Part shown: positions 1 to 9,313 of the stretch, in pieces
Numbering within the stretch: position 1 is the first letter of the stretch
Layout of the letters: every line of letters starts with the position of its first letter
Source of the DNA: Desulfocapsaceae bacterium
GTDB lineage: Bacteria > Desulfobacterota > Desulfobulbia > Desulfobulbales > Desulfocapsaceae
NCBI GenBank assembly: GCA_031292275.1
Contig: JARLHL010000113.1
Location: 52,210-116,209, forward strand
Reading direction: 5' to 3'
DNA length: 64,000 nucleotides
Position numbers and translations under genes: made by a program
The notes under the pieces: generated by a model
Databases searched by the model: none
What the model saw: only the letters and a program-made list of their open reading frames with translations
Told to the model about the DNA's origin: nothing

Positions 1-1638
1 CAGGTCGTCCGCCGGCATGAAGCCTGTCGGCAGCATGCCGGCCAGCAGGAAGGAGCCGAAGAAAAGCACTGTCACCACCACGGCAGTGCGCAGCCGATGC
101 TCAAGACACCAGACCACCCAGACCGTATAACGCCCGAGCCACCCCGGATCCCTCCGAGGCTTGACAAAGGGCTTGAGGATATAGGCGGCCATCATCGGCG
201 TCAGCGCCCGGGCCACCACCAGTGAAAAGAAGACGGCAATGGATGCCGTCCAGCCGAACTGGACAAAGAACTTGCCGACGACACCGCTCATGAAGGCAGT
301 AGGCAGGAAGACCGCGATCAGCGAAAAGGTGGTGGCTATGACCGCAAGACCGATCTCGTCGGCCGCCTCCATTGCAGCCTGATAGGGAGTCTTTCCCATT
401 CGGAGATGGCGCATGATATTCTCGATCTCCACAATGGCATCATCCACCAGGATGCCCACCACCAGCGACAGGCTGAGCAGGGTCACCACGTTGACGGTAA
501 ATCCCAGAAAATACATGCAGGCAAAGGCTGGGATTACGGAAAGGGGCAGCGCGGTGGCCGACACGAGAGTGGCCCGCCAGTCCCGCAGGAAGAGCCAGAC
601 GACGATGATGGCGAGAATCGCCCCCTCGTAGAGCAGAGACATGGAACCGTGATAGTTTTCCCGAACAGGGTCCACAAAATTAAAGGCCTCGACAAAGGAG
701 ATCTCCGGAAACCGCTGCTGGAGCTTGACTATCTCGGCGCGCACACCTTTATCGACCTCGATCTCACCGGAGCCGCGGGATCGGGTGATCTCAAAGCCCA
801 CCACCGGCCTGCCGTTCAGCAGGGCAGCCGAACGCTGCTCCGCCACCGTATCGGTGACGGTGGCTATCTGATTCAGCCGTATATGCCGGCCATCCAGGAG
901 CGGTATGTCCATTTCGGCCAGCTCGGCTGCCGACTGGATCGAGCCGATCACCCGGATGGACTGTTCCGACCCACCCACATCGGCCCGGCCGCCGGCGGCC
1001 TCCTGCTCGACCAGCCGCAGTTGCCGGGAGACCTCGGCTGCCGTCACCCTGAGGGCAAACAGGCGTTGGGGATCGATCTCGACCTGGATCTGACGGGTGA
1101 CGCCGCCCACCCGATCCACCGAGCCGACGCCTTTCACGGAAAACAGGGCCTTGTTCACGGTATTGTCGACGAACCACGACAGGGCCTCGTCGTCCATTCG
1201 ATTGGAGGCCACGGTATAGGTGATGATGGGCAATCCGGCCAGATCCATCTTGGCTATCACCGGATCCAGCATGTCGCCGGGAAGATCGGCACGAATGCGC
1301 GACACGGCATCGCGGACGTCGTCAACGGCCTCCGTGGTGGGTTTCTCCAGCCGGAATTCGACGGTGACAGTGGCGCTGCCGTCCTGTACCTTGGTGTAAA
1401 TATGCTTGACGCCCTGCAGAGTGGCGATGGAATCCTCGATCTTCCTGGCCACATCGACCTCCATCTGCCCCGGCGACGCACCGGGAATGGAGGCCGTTAC
1501 CACCACCGTTGGAAGGTCGATATCGGGATAGTTCTGGATCTTCATGGCCCTGAAACCGGCCAGGCCCATCATGGTGAGCAGAAAGAAGAGGACGATCGAC
1601 TGAATCGGGTTTTTGATCGACCAGGCGGAGACGTTCAT
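1..1638 (-). CDS. RND-family efflux permease, N-terminal 546 codons (cut by window start)
   Basis: Inner-membrane proton-driven RND pump of the AcrB/MexF (HAE1) type; it would pair with the adaptor just upstream and an outer-membrane channel outside the window. The frame is open from an ATG at 1638 to base 1 with no stop. It begins MNVSAWSIKNP, has a first membrane segment at about residues 10-30, a periplasmic porter region, and then the family signature VVGILVDDAIVEIEN near residue 400 in the TM4 region. About half of a usual 1000-1050 residue pump is present. The start overlaps the adaptor stop by 4 nt, indicating translational coupling. Substrate cannot be told; a drug or lipid-like exporter are both possible. 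Confidence 0.93.
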   Translation of the reverse strand, partial: MNVSAWSIKNPIQSIVLFFLLTMMGLAGFRAMKIQNYPDIDLPTVVVTASIPGASPGQMEVDVARKIEDSIATLQGVKHIYTKVQDGSATVTVEFRLEKPTTEAVDDVRDAVSRIRADLPGDMLDPVIAKMDLAGLPIITYTVASNRMDDEALSWFVDNTVNKALFSVKGVGSVDRVGGVTRQIQVEIDPQRLFALRVTAAEVSRQLRLVEQEAAGGRADVGGSEQSIRVIGSIQSAAELAEMDIPLLDGRHIRLNQIATVTDTVAEQRSAALLNGRPVVGFEITRSRGSGEIEVDKGVRAEIVKLQQRFPEISFVEAFNFVDPVRENYHGSMSLLYEGAILAIIVVWLFLRDWRATLVSATALPLSVIPAFACMYFLGFTVNVVTLLSLSLVVGILVDDAIVEIENIMRHLRMGKTPYQAAMEAADEIGLAVIATTFSLIAVFLPTAFMSGVVGKFFVQFGWTASIAVFFSLVVARALTPMMAAYILKPFVKPRRDPGWLGRYTVWVVWCLEHRLRTAVVVTVLFFGSFLLAGMLPTGFMPADDL

Positions 1639-2828
1639 TGCGGACTCCCGGACTGATCGCCTAGGGGGTCGACAACACGAACCGTGTCGCCGTCTACGAG
1701 GAAAGCCGCCCCGGTCGCCACCACCCTGACGTCGGGTTCAAGACCGTCCAGGATTTCCATGGCCTCTTTCTGGCAGCGGCCGGTCTGGACCTTGGTCTGG
1801 TGCACCGTATTTCCCGGTGCCAGGCGATATACATAGCTAAATCCGTCCCGCCGGACCACTGCGCTCTGCGGCAGGGTCATGGCCCTTTTCCGACCAAGTT
1901 CAAAAGCGCCCCGTGCAAACATCCCGGCCTTCAGGCCGGAATTGGCGGGAACATCGACATATACCAGCCCCATCCTGGTCTGCGGATCGACCGTCGGTGC
2001 CGGCATCCGTACCAAGCCCCGGGCCCGGATATCGCCGGGCCCAGTGATGGAGACGGCCTGGCCGATGCGAATGAGACGCAGCTGTTCGGAGGTCACCTCC
2101 GCCCGCCACTCCAGCCTGCCGGCCCGAATAAGACGAAAAAGCTCCTGGCCCACAGCGGGGACTGTACCGATTGTGACACTCCGGGCAGAGATCACTCCGT
2201 CGTCGGGGGCCGCGACCATAGTCTGCTTGAGCCTGGTCTGCTGATTGAGCAATTGGGCGCGGGCAGCCTCCAGCCGGGCTGCGGCCGTACGCTCGGCGTT
2301 AAGGTATTCACTGATCTGCTGGGCACTGATCACTCCCGGACCCTGCGCCTTGCGGGCCCGGTCGGCATTGGCTTTTGCCTCGGCCAGCGCAGCGCCGGCC
2401 TCGGCCACCGCAGCGCTGGCCTGGGCTACATCGGCCTTGACGGTGAGACTGGAGAAGACCGCCAGAATCTGGCCTGCGCGGACCTCTGCACCGACATCGA
2501 CCCGGACCTCGACCAACTGCAATCCATTGAGTTCCGCTCCGATGGTAGCTTCCTGCCAGGCGGCAATACTGCCATTGGCGCTGAAGGTCTCCAGCCAGTC
2601 GGCAGAGACCGGGACCGCTGTCGTGACGCTGAGCGCGGGACGGATATCTGCTGCGACCTTCAAATCCTTGATGGTGATCTTGGTTGCCGCATCACCGGAA
2701 CCGCCGCCCAGGCGCCACCACAGGACGCAAAGGATCAGCATCAGGGTAAAAAAAACAAGTATCCCCGGCATCACCCACCTTTTCACCATTCTTTTGCTGT
2801 TCAGAATCTTCATATCTCTCGGTGCCAT
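1635..2828 (-). CDS. RND efflux periplasmic adaptor (HlyD/AcrA family)
   Basis: Membrane fusion protein linking the RND permease to the outer membrane. It has one N-terminal membrane anchor (about residues 15-35 in this start choice), a lipoyl/barrel-sandwich segment, a coiled-coil hairpin rich in Ala/Glu/Lys/Arg (AAVAEAGAALAEAKAN and onward), and a C-terminal beta-barrel/membrane-proximal region. It is the first gene of the pump operon and overlaps the permease start. Start is uncertain: a TTG at 2852, ATG at 2828 and ATG at 2813 are all in frame and none has a strong ribosome site; 2828 has a weak GGAA nine bases upstream. Confidence 0.9.
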   Translation of the reverse strand: MAPRDMKILNSKRMVKRWVMPGILVFFTLMLILCVLWWRLGGGSGDAATKITIKDLKVAADIRPALSVTTAVPVSADWLETFSANGSIAAWQEATIGAELNGLQLVEVRVDVGAEVRAGQILAVFSSLTVKADVAQASAAVAEAGAALAEAKANADRARKAQGPGVISAQQISEYLNAERTAAARLEAARAQLLNQQTRLKQTMVAAPDDGVISARSVTIGTVPAVGQELFRLIRAGRLEWRAEVTSEQLRLIRIGQAVSITGPGDIRARGLVRMPAPTVDPQTRMGLVYVDVPANSGLKAGMFARGAFELGRKRAMTLPQSAVVRRDGFSYVYRLAPGNTVHQTKVQTGRCQKEAMEILDGLEPDVRVVATGAAFLVDGDTVRVVDPLGDQSGSPQ

Positions 2829-2934
2829 AAGTCGAAGTTCCGTATCCGACAAAGAAGTTTTTGTGAGGAGGTGCGAGGCATAGAATTGTCCGTCGAAGTA
2901 TCTGGAGGGGGCAGCACGCAGACCCCTTCTCTTT

Positions 2935-3038
2935 TTATTTGTATGAAAGTCTCATGTAAGTGGCGGCCTTGCCATGCTGAAAATGACGAGCTTTCACGTT
3001 TTGCTGCGGCCGGCATGACTGGTTCAGCCATACCGGCT
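2935..3038 (+). repeat. Dispersed two-hairpin repeat, copy 1
   Basis: About 100 bp element seen five times in the window. The first half pairs ATGAAAGTCTC with a downstream GAGCTTTCA to form hairpin A. The second half is a GGCCGG-type palindrome (hairpin B, imperfect in this copy). This copy ends at the stop codon of the minus-strand DUF5329 gene. Other copies are at 4101, 15357, 30964 and 56038. Confidence 0.75.
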
Positions 3039-3421
3039 TATTTGTTCACCGGTTTTAAAAGTCGATGCAGAAAGGCATTGGCAGGCAGCGCCTCTTTTCC
3101 TGGCTCACGGACAAGATAGGGTTTCCCCGAAAAAGAGGAGGAAGACCCTGCTTTATCAATAAACTCTTCGGCAGTATCGACACGATTACGAGCCTTATCC
3201 AACTTCAGCCGCAGATGTGCAGCAGCCTCAACGGCAGTATATTCATTACCGTTTCGAATAAATACAACATCGGAACGTTTTTCCAAAACAGTGAGCATGG
3301 CGTTTATCCGTGCCTCTTCATATGACGGCATCGCATGAGCCCTTGCACCTGAGAGCACAATCATACAGAAGAAAACGAAAAATAATACAAGATGAAATGC
3401 ATGGCGAAAAAGATATCTCAT
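3038..3421 (-). CDS. DUF5329-family small secreted protein
   Basis: Predicted exported protein of unknown function. The ATG at 3421 gives about 127 residues starting MRYLFRHAFH, with a hydrophobic signal segment (LVLFFVFFCMIVLSG) and a likely cleavage after ARAHA. The mature part carries features I associate with DUF5329: FIRNGNEYTAVEAAAHLR near the middle, then a TAEEFIDKAGSSSSFSGKPY stretch. An in-frame GTG at 3463 would add 14 residues before the signal sequence, which seems less likely. It stands alone between the pump operon and the kinase. Family assignment is from memory. Confidence 0.75.
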   Translation of the reverse strand: MRYLFRHAFHLVLFFVFFCMIVLSGARAHAMPSYEEARINAMLTVLEKRSDVVFIRNGNEYTAVEAAAHLRLKLDKARNRVDTAEEFIDKAGSSSSFSGKPYLVREPGKEALPANAFLHRLLKPVNK

Positions 3422-4100
3422 TGTCTTTTTGCAATCCTTCGGCTGAATCAGGAAGAGACTCACCCCGTTTTGGCTAGGAGGTTGTGCAATCCCCGATCAC
3501 AGTGACCGGTGCGAAGACGTTCCCTGGCAAGCCCTGAACTATCTGATCTAAGATATCCGCGAATCAATCTGTTGCAAAGAAAAAAAGGAGAGACAAGCCT
3601 GACGTTTGCATTGCCCTCATCCTGTCCCGTAACCATGCTTTGCGTAAAATGAATCGGTCTCCCGATTCAGGAATTATACGCTTGCATAGGGTGTTGTTCA
3701 TCTGATCCTGCCATGCCGGTGCATCTGTCAGCGAGGCCGCCGTCGCGGGGTGGCAAATCAACCTCCTGCGGGTATGCGGGGACGAATTGATAAAAAAACC
3801 GCCGCCATCCCGGGAGAGCACCTCATGCTGCCGTGTCGCCATGGAAGGACGGGGCCTGAAAAGATCAGAGGCACCGGAAAATGGTGGTACTTTTACCTCC
3901 TTTTTCGACTCCTGTACAGGGGCCAAGGCGGCAAAGCCCTGTCTTCGTCATAAATATCATAAACAATTATCGCACCATGCAGATGAGGCACAGGAGAAAG
4001 AATAAGACCAGAGTCTGGCATATTTTTCGCATACAGTGGCTCTTGAAAGGATTTTACTCCTTGCTGGTCAAGAGGGGAATCTCAGATGGAATCTCTACAA
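3422..4100. other. Gene-free stretch
   Basis: About 680 bp with several overlapping open frames but none with protein-like composition or a ribosome site. The long frame of the downstream kinase stays open back to 3881 but runs through the repeat copy at 4101-4200, so that upstream part is not believed to be coding. No RNA gene or terminator was recognised. Confidence 0.5.
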
Positions 4101-4200
4101 TTTATATGAAAGTCTCGTCAAAGCGGCGGCCTTGCCTTGCCGGAGTGACAAGCGTTCATGCGTTGTTGCGGCCGGGTCCTGTCCGGCCTAGACGCGCCGG
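4101..4200 (+). repeat. Dispersed two-hairpin repeat, copy 2
   Basis: Matches copy 1 through ATATGAAAGTCTCGTCA and GCGGCGGCCTTGCC. Hairpin A arms are ATGAAAGTCTCGTCA and TGACAAGCGTTCAT. Hairpin B is GGCCGGGTCCTGTCCGGCC. It ends 28 nt before the kinase start, so it may form part of that gene's leader. Confidence 0.75.
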
Positions 4201-4228
4201 TTCGTTAGAAAACAAGACAGCTGTGAAT

Positions 4229-6943
4229 ATGACAAAAAGCAACATTCATCATAACAATACGTTTTCATTAATCAATTCGTGGTCAATCAGAACTCTGTTA
4301 ACGCTGCTCATCCTTCTGGCAATCCTGCCATCAATGGGAATCATTGTCTATTCTGCGATCGAGGAGCAGAAAAATGATTACAAAGAGGTAAAGACGAGAA
4401 TTCTCCAGACTGTCGAGAATCTTGCCGGCTATCAGGAGACTATCACGCTTGCTACGCGGCAGATGCTCCTGACCATGGCTCAGCTCCCTGAGATTCAAAA
4501 CGGCGATATTTCTGCCTGCAACGACCTCTTTCGCGATGTTATGCGTTCAACACCCTTCCTGGACGCCATCTTCACTGTGCAGCCGGACGGACGGCGCCTT
4601 GCAGGAATGAGGCCGGAGATATCATTCTTCAATATTGCCGACAGACAATATTTCCAGCAGGCCCTGACCGACCGGGATCTCGGGGTGGGTGAGTTTCAGG
4701 TCTCAGGCGCCACCAGCAATCCTATTTTGCCCTTTGTCTATCCGATAGAGGACGGAAAGGGACAGCTGCGGGGTGCGGTAATCACCGGCTTCAAGCTTGA
4801 GCAGTATGAGCGATTTCTGTCGCAAAGCCTCCTCCCGACCGGGTCGATTGTCGATATTGAAGACCGGAGGGGGATCCGTCTGTGCCGGTATCCGCAATCG
4901 GATAAAGGATCCATGGAGGGAATCGGGCAGCCTGTCAGCCAGAAGATCTGGAAGGAGATTTCAGGGCCCCTCCCCCAGGGAATCTATCTGGACACCGGCC
5001 TGGACGGGATCCACCGCATTTACGGCTACATCCAGATCCGCCTGCGCGAAGAGGACAGCCCGTACCTGTATATCCGGGTCGGAGTCCCTGAAGAGACTGC
5101 CTATGCCAATGCCAGACAGCATCTTTACAGGAACGCAGGGCTCATCTGTCTGGCCGCATTCCTTGCCCTGGCGGCGACCTGTCTTATCGGAAAAGTCATC
5201 ATTATCGACAGATTAAAAAGGCTCGTGGCCTTTTCCGGACGACTGGGCGCGGGCGATTTTCATGAACGCTCAGGACTGTCCCCCCTGCTGGGCGGAGAGA
5301 TAGGCGCACTGGCCCGTGCCTTTGATTCCATGGCTGCCGATCTGGAGGCGCGGGAGAGGGAGCGTCGGCTCTCCGAAGACGAGATCAACCGGCTCAATCA
5401 CCGCAATCAGCTCATCCTGAACACCGCCGACGAGGGGATCGTCGGCCTGAACTCTCGCGGGAATGTCATCTTCATCAACGCCAAAGCCACATCCATGACC
5501 GGCTACAAGGCCCATGAAATCCTGCGCCAGAACCTGCACCAGATGATCCATCATTCCAGACTTGACCGCACCGCCTACCCCCTAACAGAATGCCCGATGC
5601 ACGAGACCATTACTGCAGGGACCACCTGCAGGGTCAGAGACGAGGTCCTCTGGCGCCAGGACGGAACCTGTTTCCCCGTGGTCTATTCAAGTGCGCCGAT
5701 CCTGGAAAAAGGCAGTATCATCGGGGCAGTCATCACCTTCCGGGATATTACCGAGCGCAAGAAGGCGGAACAGGTGAAAAAGGTCATGGAGCACCAGCTC
5801 TATCAATCCCAGAAGATTGAGTCCATCGGAACGTTGGCCGGCGGAATCGCCCACGACTTCAACAATATTCTGACCGCTATCCTGGGAAATATCCAGATCG
5901 CTCTCTTGAATGTATGCAGTCCCTGCACCGTAACCAACGAGATACAGGCCATCTACGACGCCGGGAAACGAGCCAAGGATCTGGTGCAGCAGATCCTTGC
6001 CTTCAGCCGCCAGACGCAACCCCGTTTTATCTCCCTGCAGATCGCTCAGATAGCCAGGGACGCCCTGAAGCTGCTTCGCCCGGCCATCCCCCGCACCATC
6101 CAGATATTGGAAAACTTTCAGGGCGCCGGCCCGGTGATGGGCGATCCGGCCCAACTTCGCCAGGTCATCGTCAACCTTTTCACCAATGCATCCCACGCCA
6201 TGCGGGAAAATGGCGGCATCCTGAGCATCGGCCTGTATGAAATCCATATTTCCGCAGGCCTCCCTCATCCCGACCTCAGCCCCGGACGCTACATCAAGCT
6301 CACGGTCAGCGATACGGGCTGCGGGATTGCCAAAGACGACCTGCAGCACATTTTTGATCCGTTCTTCACCACCAAGTCAAAGGATGATCGGACCGGGCTG
6401 GGTTTGTCGGTGGTCCATGGCATCCTCAGCAGGCACAAAGGGGCCGTCGCTGTCCGCAGCGAGTTGGGAAAGGGAAGCTGCTTCGAGCTCTTTTTCCCCT
6501 GCATTGAAGAGCAGGCAGACATCGAAGACGCGCAGGAGGCATCACTTCCTGAAGGCACCGAGACCATACTGCTGGTCGACGATGACAGCATTATCATCGA
6601 GTTGGCGCAGGAGACCCTGGAACGGCTTGGCTATCGAGTAGTTACAACAAACTGCAGTGCCGCGGCCCTGAAGGATTTTCAGGCTCAACCGGAGAAATTC
6701 GATCTGGTCATTGCCAATCAGACCATGCCGCAATGGACGGGGTTGGAGCTTGCCGAGCATATCCTGGATCTCCGGCCGGGTATCCCGATTATCCTCTGCA
6801 CGGGCTTTGGCGATGGAATGCTGCAGGAAAAGGCTGAAAAAATCGGCATCCGCCACATACTGATGAAGCCGCTGATTATCAGCCAGATGGTCCGGACCGT
6901 CAGAGAGACCCTGGAACGTCATTCGGACTCCCCACAAGCCTGA
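4229..6943 (+). CDS. Membrane hybrid sensor histidine kinase with degenerate receiver
   Basis: Start at ATG 4229 (904 aa, MTKSNIHHN). Domains in order: TM1 about 22-42; Cache-like periplasmic sensor about 45-290; TM2 about 300-322; HAMP about 325-380; PAS about 390-510; HisKA with the phospho-His in AGGIAHDFNN; HATPase with N-box LFTNASHAM and G-boxes DTGCGI and GLGLSV; C-terminal receiver from about 772. In the receiver, the acidic pocket (LVDDD) and the conserved Lys (LMKP) are present, but the usual phospho-acceptor Asp is Asn830 (LVIANQTMPQWTG). It therefore probably signals to other partners and uses the receiver as a regulatory or docking domain. No ribosome site is obvious. Ligand unknown. 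Confidence 0.9.
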   Translation: MTKSNIHHNNTFSLINSWSIRTLLTLLILLAILPSMGIIVYSAIEEQKNDYKEVKTRILQTVENLAGYQETITLATRQMLLTMAQLPEIQNGDISACNDLFRDVMRSTPFLDAIFTVQPDGRRLAGMRPEISFFNIADRQYFQQALTDRDLGVGEFQVSGATSNPILPFVYPIEDGKGQLRGAVITGFKLEQYERFLSQSLLPTGSIVDIEDRRGIRLCRYPQSDKGSMEGIGQPVSQKIWKEISGPLPQGIYLDTGLDGIHRIYGYIQIRLREEDSPYLYIRVGVPEETAYANARQHLYRNAGLICLAAFLALAATCLIGKVIIIDRLKRLVAFSGRLGAGDFHERSGLSPLLGGEIGALARAFDSMAADLEARERERRLSEDEINRLNHRNQLILNTADEGIVGLNSRGNVIFINAKATSMTGYKAHEILRQNLHQMIHHSRLDRTAYPLTECPMHETITAGTTCRVRDEVLWRQDGTCFPVVYSSAPILEKGSIIGAVITFRDITERKKAEQVKKVMEHQLYQSQKIESIGTLAGGIAHDFNNILTAILGNIQIALLNVCSPCTVTNEIQAIYDAGKRAKDLVQQILAFSRQTQPRFISLQIAQIARDALKLLRPAIPRTIQILENFQGAGPVMGDPAQLRQVIVNLFTNASHAMRENGGILSIGLYEIHISAGLPHPDLSPGRYIKLTVSDTGCGIAKDDLQHIFDPFFTTKSKDDRTGLGLSVVHGILSRHKGAVAVRSELGKGSCFELFFPCIEEQADIEDAQEASLPEGTETILLVDDDSIIIELAQETLERLGYRVVTTNCSAAALKDFQAQPEKFDLVIANQTMPQWTGLELAEHILDLRPGIPIILCTGFGDGMLQEKAEKIGIRHILMKPLIISQMVRTVRETLERHSDSPQA

Positions 6944-7068
6944 CACGGAAAAAGACCCGTGAACTGCCCTTGAGAAAAACAATGTGATGCTGTTTCTTTT
7001 TATGATAGTATCTAAAAAAATACATCATAATCACTCCTTCCCTCAGTCCACCAGGAGGCCATTTTCTC

Positions 7069-8214
7069 ATGCGTGCAGCCTTCATCGTCATATTGATACT
7101 GCTCTGTTCATCCCTTTCCATCGCCAAGGAGTACGGCCAATACAACCCGAAGCAAATTCTCACCGTATCGGAATCACCTTCCGGGAAAAAGTATGGCATC
7201 GATATCGAATACCTGGATTTAATGATCAATAATCTGGCCCTTCACGCCAAGAACTATCCTCCCCAGTTTGATACCCCCCGGGACAAGCAGCAGGCCGTCA
7301 AGGATGTGACCGCACTCTCGGGGATGCTGGGCACTCTGACCAAGGGGCCGACCCCGAATCCGGAAATACTCCGGCGGGCAGGATTCCTCAACAGCATGGG
7401 CCACAACCTCGACATCCCTGGTTCTGCGGAAAAGGCGGCGTCGGATCTCCAGAAACTCCTCTCCATCGCCCCGACGGATTCGGGCGGGAATTATATATAC
7501 GGGACCTTCCTGGCAGGCTCGGGCAAGGCAAAAGAGGCCCTTCCCTACCTGAAGCAGGCCCTCGCCTCAGGCGAGGCCGATGCCTCCTATGCCCTCGGAA
7601 CGGCCTATCTGTTTCTCGGAGATGAACCCAAGGCTCTGGAAAACCTGGAGGCCTACAGACAGAACAATCCCGATGACGCTTCCATAGCGAGGCTCTTAGA
7701 CGGGATCCGGAACGGCACGGTGCAACGCATGACCTCCGGGCGCCCTCCCGCAGAAGACCATCAACCGCCTGCCGGCCCTGAGAAACCGGGCCAGAAATCC
7801 ACCAGCGAGGCCGAAAAGCTCCTGGATTCTCTGGATGCAAACGGACAGGTGCAGCAGGCGATTGGAAGGATGGTGGACCTGCAGATCAGACAAAAGCCCG
7901 TCCTCGCCCCGTATAAGGGGGTGATCCTCAAATTCTTTGAAAAATATATAAACTATGAGACCCTCAGACTAGAACTCGCAAGGATGTATACAGAGGCCTT
8001 CACAGAATCGGAGCTCAGGGAGATCAATGCGTTTTATGCCACGCCGACAGGAAAACGGCTTGTAGCCCAGAATCAGGAGATCATGAAAAAGGCCGGTGAA
8101 TCCGGTGTACGGCAGGTTCAGGCGCACCGCTCTGAGCTGGAGCGAATGATTCAGGACGAGGCCGAGCGCCTGAAAAGGGCCTCCGAAGACCGGCCAAGTC
8201 CCTCCGCTCCCTAG
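7069..8214 (+). CDS. Exported TPR-containing protein with C-terminal DUF2059
   Basis: A signal peptide (about residues 1-20, ending SIAKEYG) suggests a periplasmic protein of 381 aa. The middle (about 130-215) has tetratricopeptide-like helices such as GEADASYALGTAYLFLGDEP. The C-terminal 130 residues (from about 255) resemble DUF2059, with FTESELREINAFYATPTGKR as the clearest stretch. AGGAGG lies about ten bases before the ATG. It follows the hybrid kinase by 125 nt in the same direction and may be co-transcribed. Role unknown; TPR suggests protein interactions. Confidence 0.8.
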   Translation: MRAAFIVILILLCSSLSIAKEYGQYNPKQILTVSESPSGKKYGIDIEYLDLMINNLALHAKNYPPQFDTPRDKQQAVKDVTALSGMLGTLTKGPTPNPEILRRAGFLNSMGHNLDIPGSAEKAASDLQKLLSIAPTDSGGNYIYGTFLAGSGKAKEALPYLKQALASGEADASYALGTAYLFLGDEPKALENLEAYRQNNPDDASIARLLDGIRNGTVQRMTSGRPPAEDHQPPAGPEKPGQKSTSEAEKLLDSLDANGQVQQAIGRMVDLQIRQKPVLAPYKGVILKFFEKYINYETLRLELARMYTEAFTESELREINAFYATPTGKRLVAQNQEIMKKAGESGVRQVQAHRSELERMIQDEAERLKRASEDRPSPSAP

Positions 8215-8251
8215 CTGGCCATTCCCGGACCATTCCGCCCTGATACGACGA

Positions 8252-8278
8252 CTGCCGGCGGACATCTCCTGCCGGCAG
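8252..8278. terminator. Inverted repeat between convergent genes
   Basis: Perfect 8-bp arms CTGCCGGC (8252-8259) and GCCGGCAG (8271-8278) with an 11-base loop, placed between the ends of two converging genes. There is no T-run on either side, so intrinsic termination is plausible rather than shown. Confidence 0.4.
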
Positions 8279-8298
8279 GAAAACATCCCGTCGAAAGA

Positions 8299-9312
8299 TC
8301 ACTCCAGAAAAGGGCTGAGAAGCAGCCCGCCATCGGCATGGCCTGCATTCAGCCTGCGCTCAAGCGCGAGCGGGGACTGCCGGCCAAGGTTGCGTTCGTA
8401 GATATCCCCATACGAACCGACGGCCTGCAGGACTCGGCTCTGCCAGCCCTTCTCCAACCCCAGCTCCTGGGCTTCAACCGGCATGGCCCCCGCCCCTCCG
8501 GGCCTCCACGGACTTTGCCGTTCCTCGCCGCTGATCAGGCTGTGCACGGTCCAGGCGACGATGGCGGCCCACTGCCCGTCGTTTGCACCCGTCGCGGCCA
8601 GTACCGGAAAGTCAACCAGGGAGTCGGGCAGGATGCGGCTTTGCCTCTGATCGACGCCCCGGACCTGCCGGATCGAGGCCAGAGCCGTACGCTCACCGGC
8701 CAGGGCCTGGCAGTTCCGGGCCAGATAGGCATCCATCATCTCCCCCTCCTCGGAGAAGGCCCGGCGCAGCCAGCCCTGGTGCATGGTATCAAAATAAGCC
8801 TCGAGACTCTGCTCTACCCGGCTGCCGGTCATATAGCAGATGCCCTTCCCGGACAGACCGGAAGCCTTTTCAACGGAAGAGTTTTCGGGGACCATAATCC
8901 CATGGGATTCAATATAGACCACGGGGCCGGGCAGGACCCTGCCGGCCAACCGATTGTCTGCGATCTCGGAGCCGGTAAGAAAGGCGATATCGGCACCGAT
9001 CTCTTTCTTGCCCTCCGGCAACGCATCCCAGGCCGAAAACTCCATCCGATCCGCCGAACCCAGCACGGCTTCGGCCACTGCCCTGCAGACATCCACCTCG
9101 ATCCCCTGCCAATGCCCGCCTGCATCTCTCTTTGCCAGTCCCGGACGGACAGCGCCGCTGCAGCGGACGATGCCGTGGGCCTTCACCCGCTGCAGGACCT
9201 CACCGGCACAGGCATCTTGGCCAGCGGCACCGACGAGGATCAGGGCGATCAGAAGAAAGCATGGAGCCAGAATCATTTTCCGGCGGCTATGAGCGGACTG
9301 GCGAGGGGGCAT
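8299..9312 (-). CDS. Periplasmic amino-acid-type solute-binding protein (SBP_bac_3 family)
   Basis: About 337 aa from ATG 9312, with a basic N-terminus and hydrophobic signal (MILAPCFLLIALILVGAAG). The mature part follows the AapJ/BztA pattern: VKAHGIVRCSG, then WQGIEVDVCRAVAEAVLG, then a paired-lobe arrangement. It starts 2 nt after the stop of the phosphoesterase, so the two are translationally coupled. No ABC permease or ATPase is next to it, which is unusual for a transport binding protein. It may serve sensing or scavenging of a product released by the phosphoesterase (inference). Confidence 0.8.
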   Translation of the reverse strand: MPPRQSAHSRRKMILAPCFLLIALILVGAAGQDACAGEVLQRVKAHGIVRCSGAVRPGLAKRDAGGHWQGIEVDVCRAVAEAVLGSADRMEFSAWDALPEGKKEIGADIAFLTGSEIADNRLAGRVLPGPVVYIESHGIMVPENSSVEKASGLSGKGICYMTGSRVEQSLEAYFDTMHQGWLRRAFSEEGEMMDAYLARNCQALAGERTALASIRQVRGVDQRQSRILPDSLVDFPVLAATGANDGQWAAIVAWTVHSLISGEERQSPWRPGGAGAMPVEAQELGLEKGWQSRVLQAVGSYGDIYERNLGRQSPLALERRLNAGHADGGLLLSPFLE

Positions 9313-9313
9313 A

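Noticed and set aside
406..1656. 416-codon plus-strand frame
   Set aside because: Antisense to the RND permease; no family features.
3881..4228. Upstream extension of the hybrid kinase reading frame
   Set aside because: It translates through repeat copy 2 and lacks a ribosome site; the membrane-anchored protein begins naturally at 4229.
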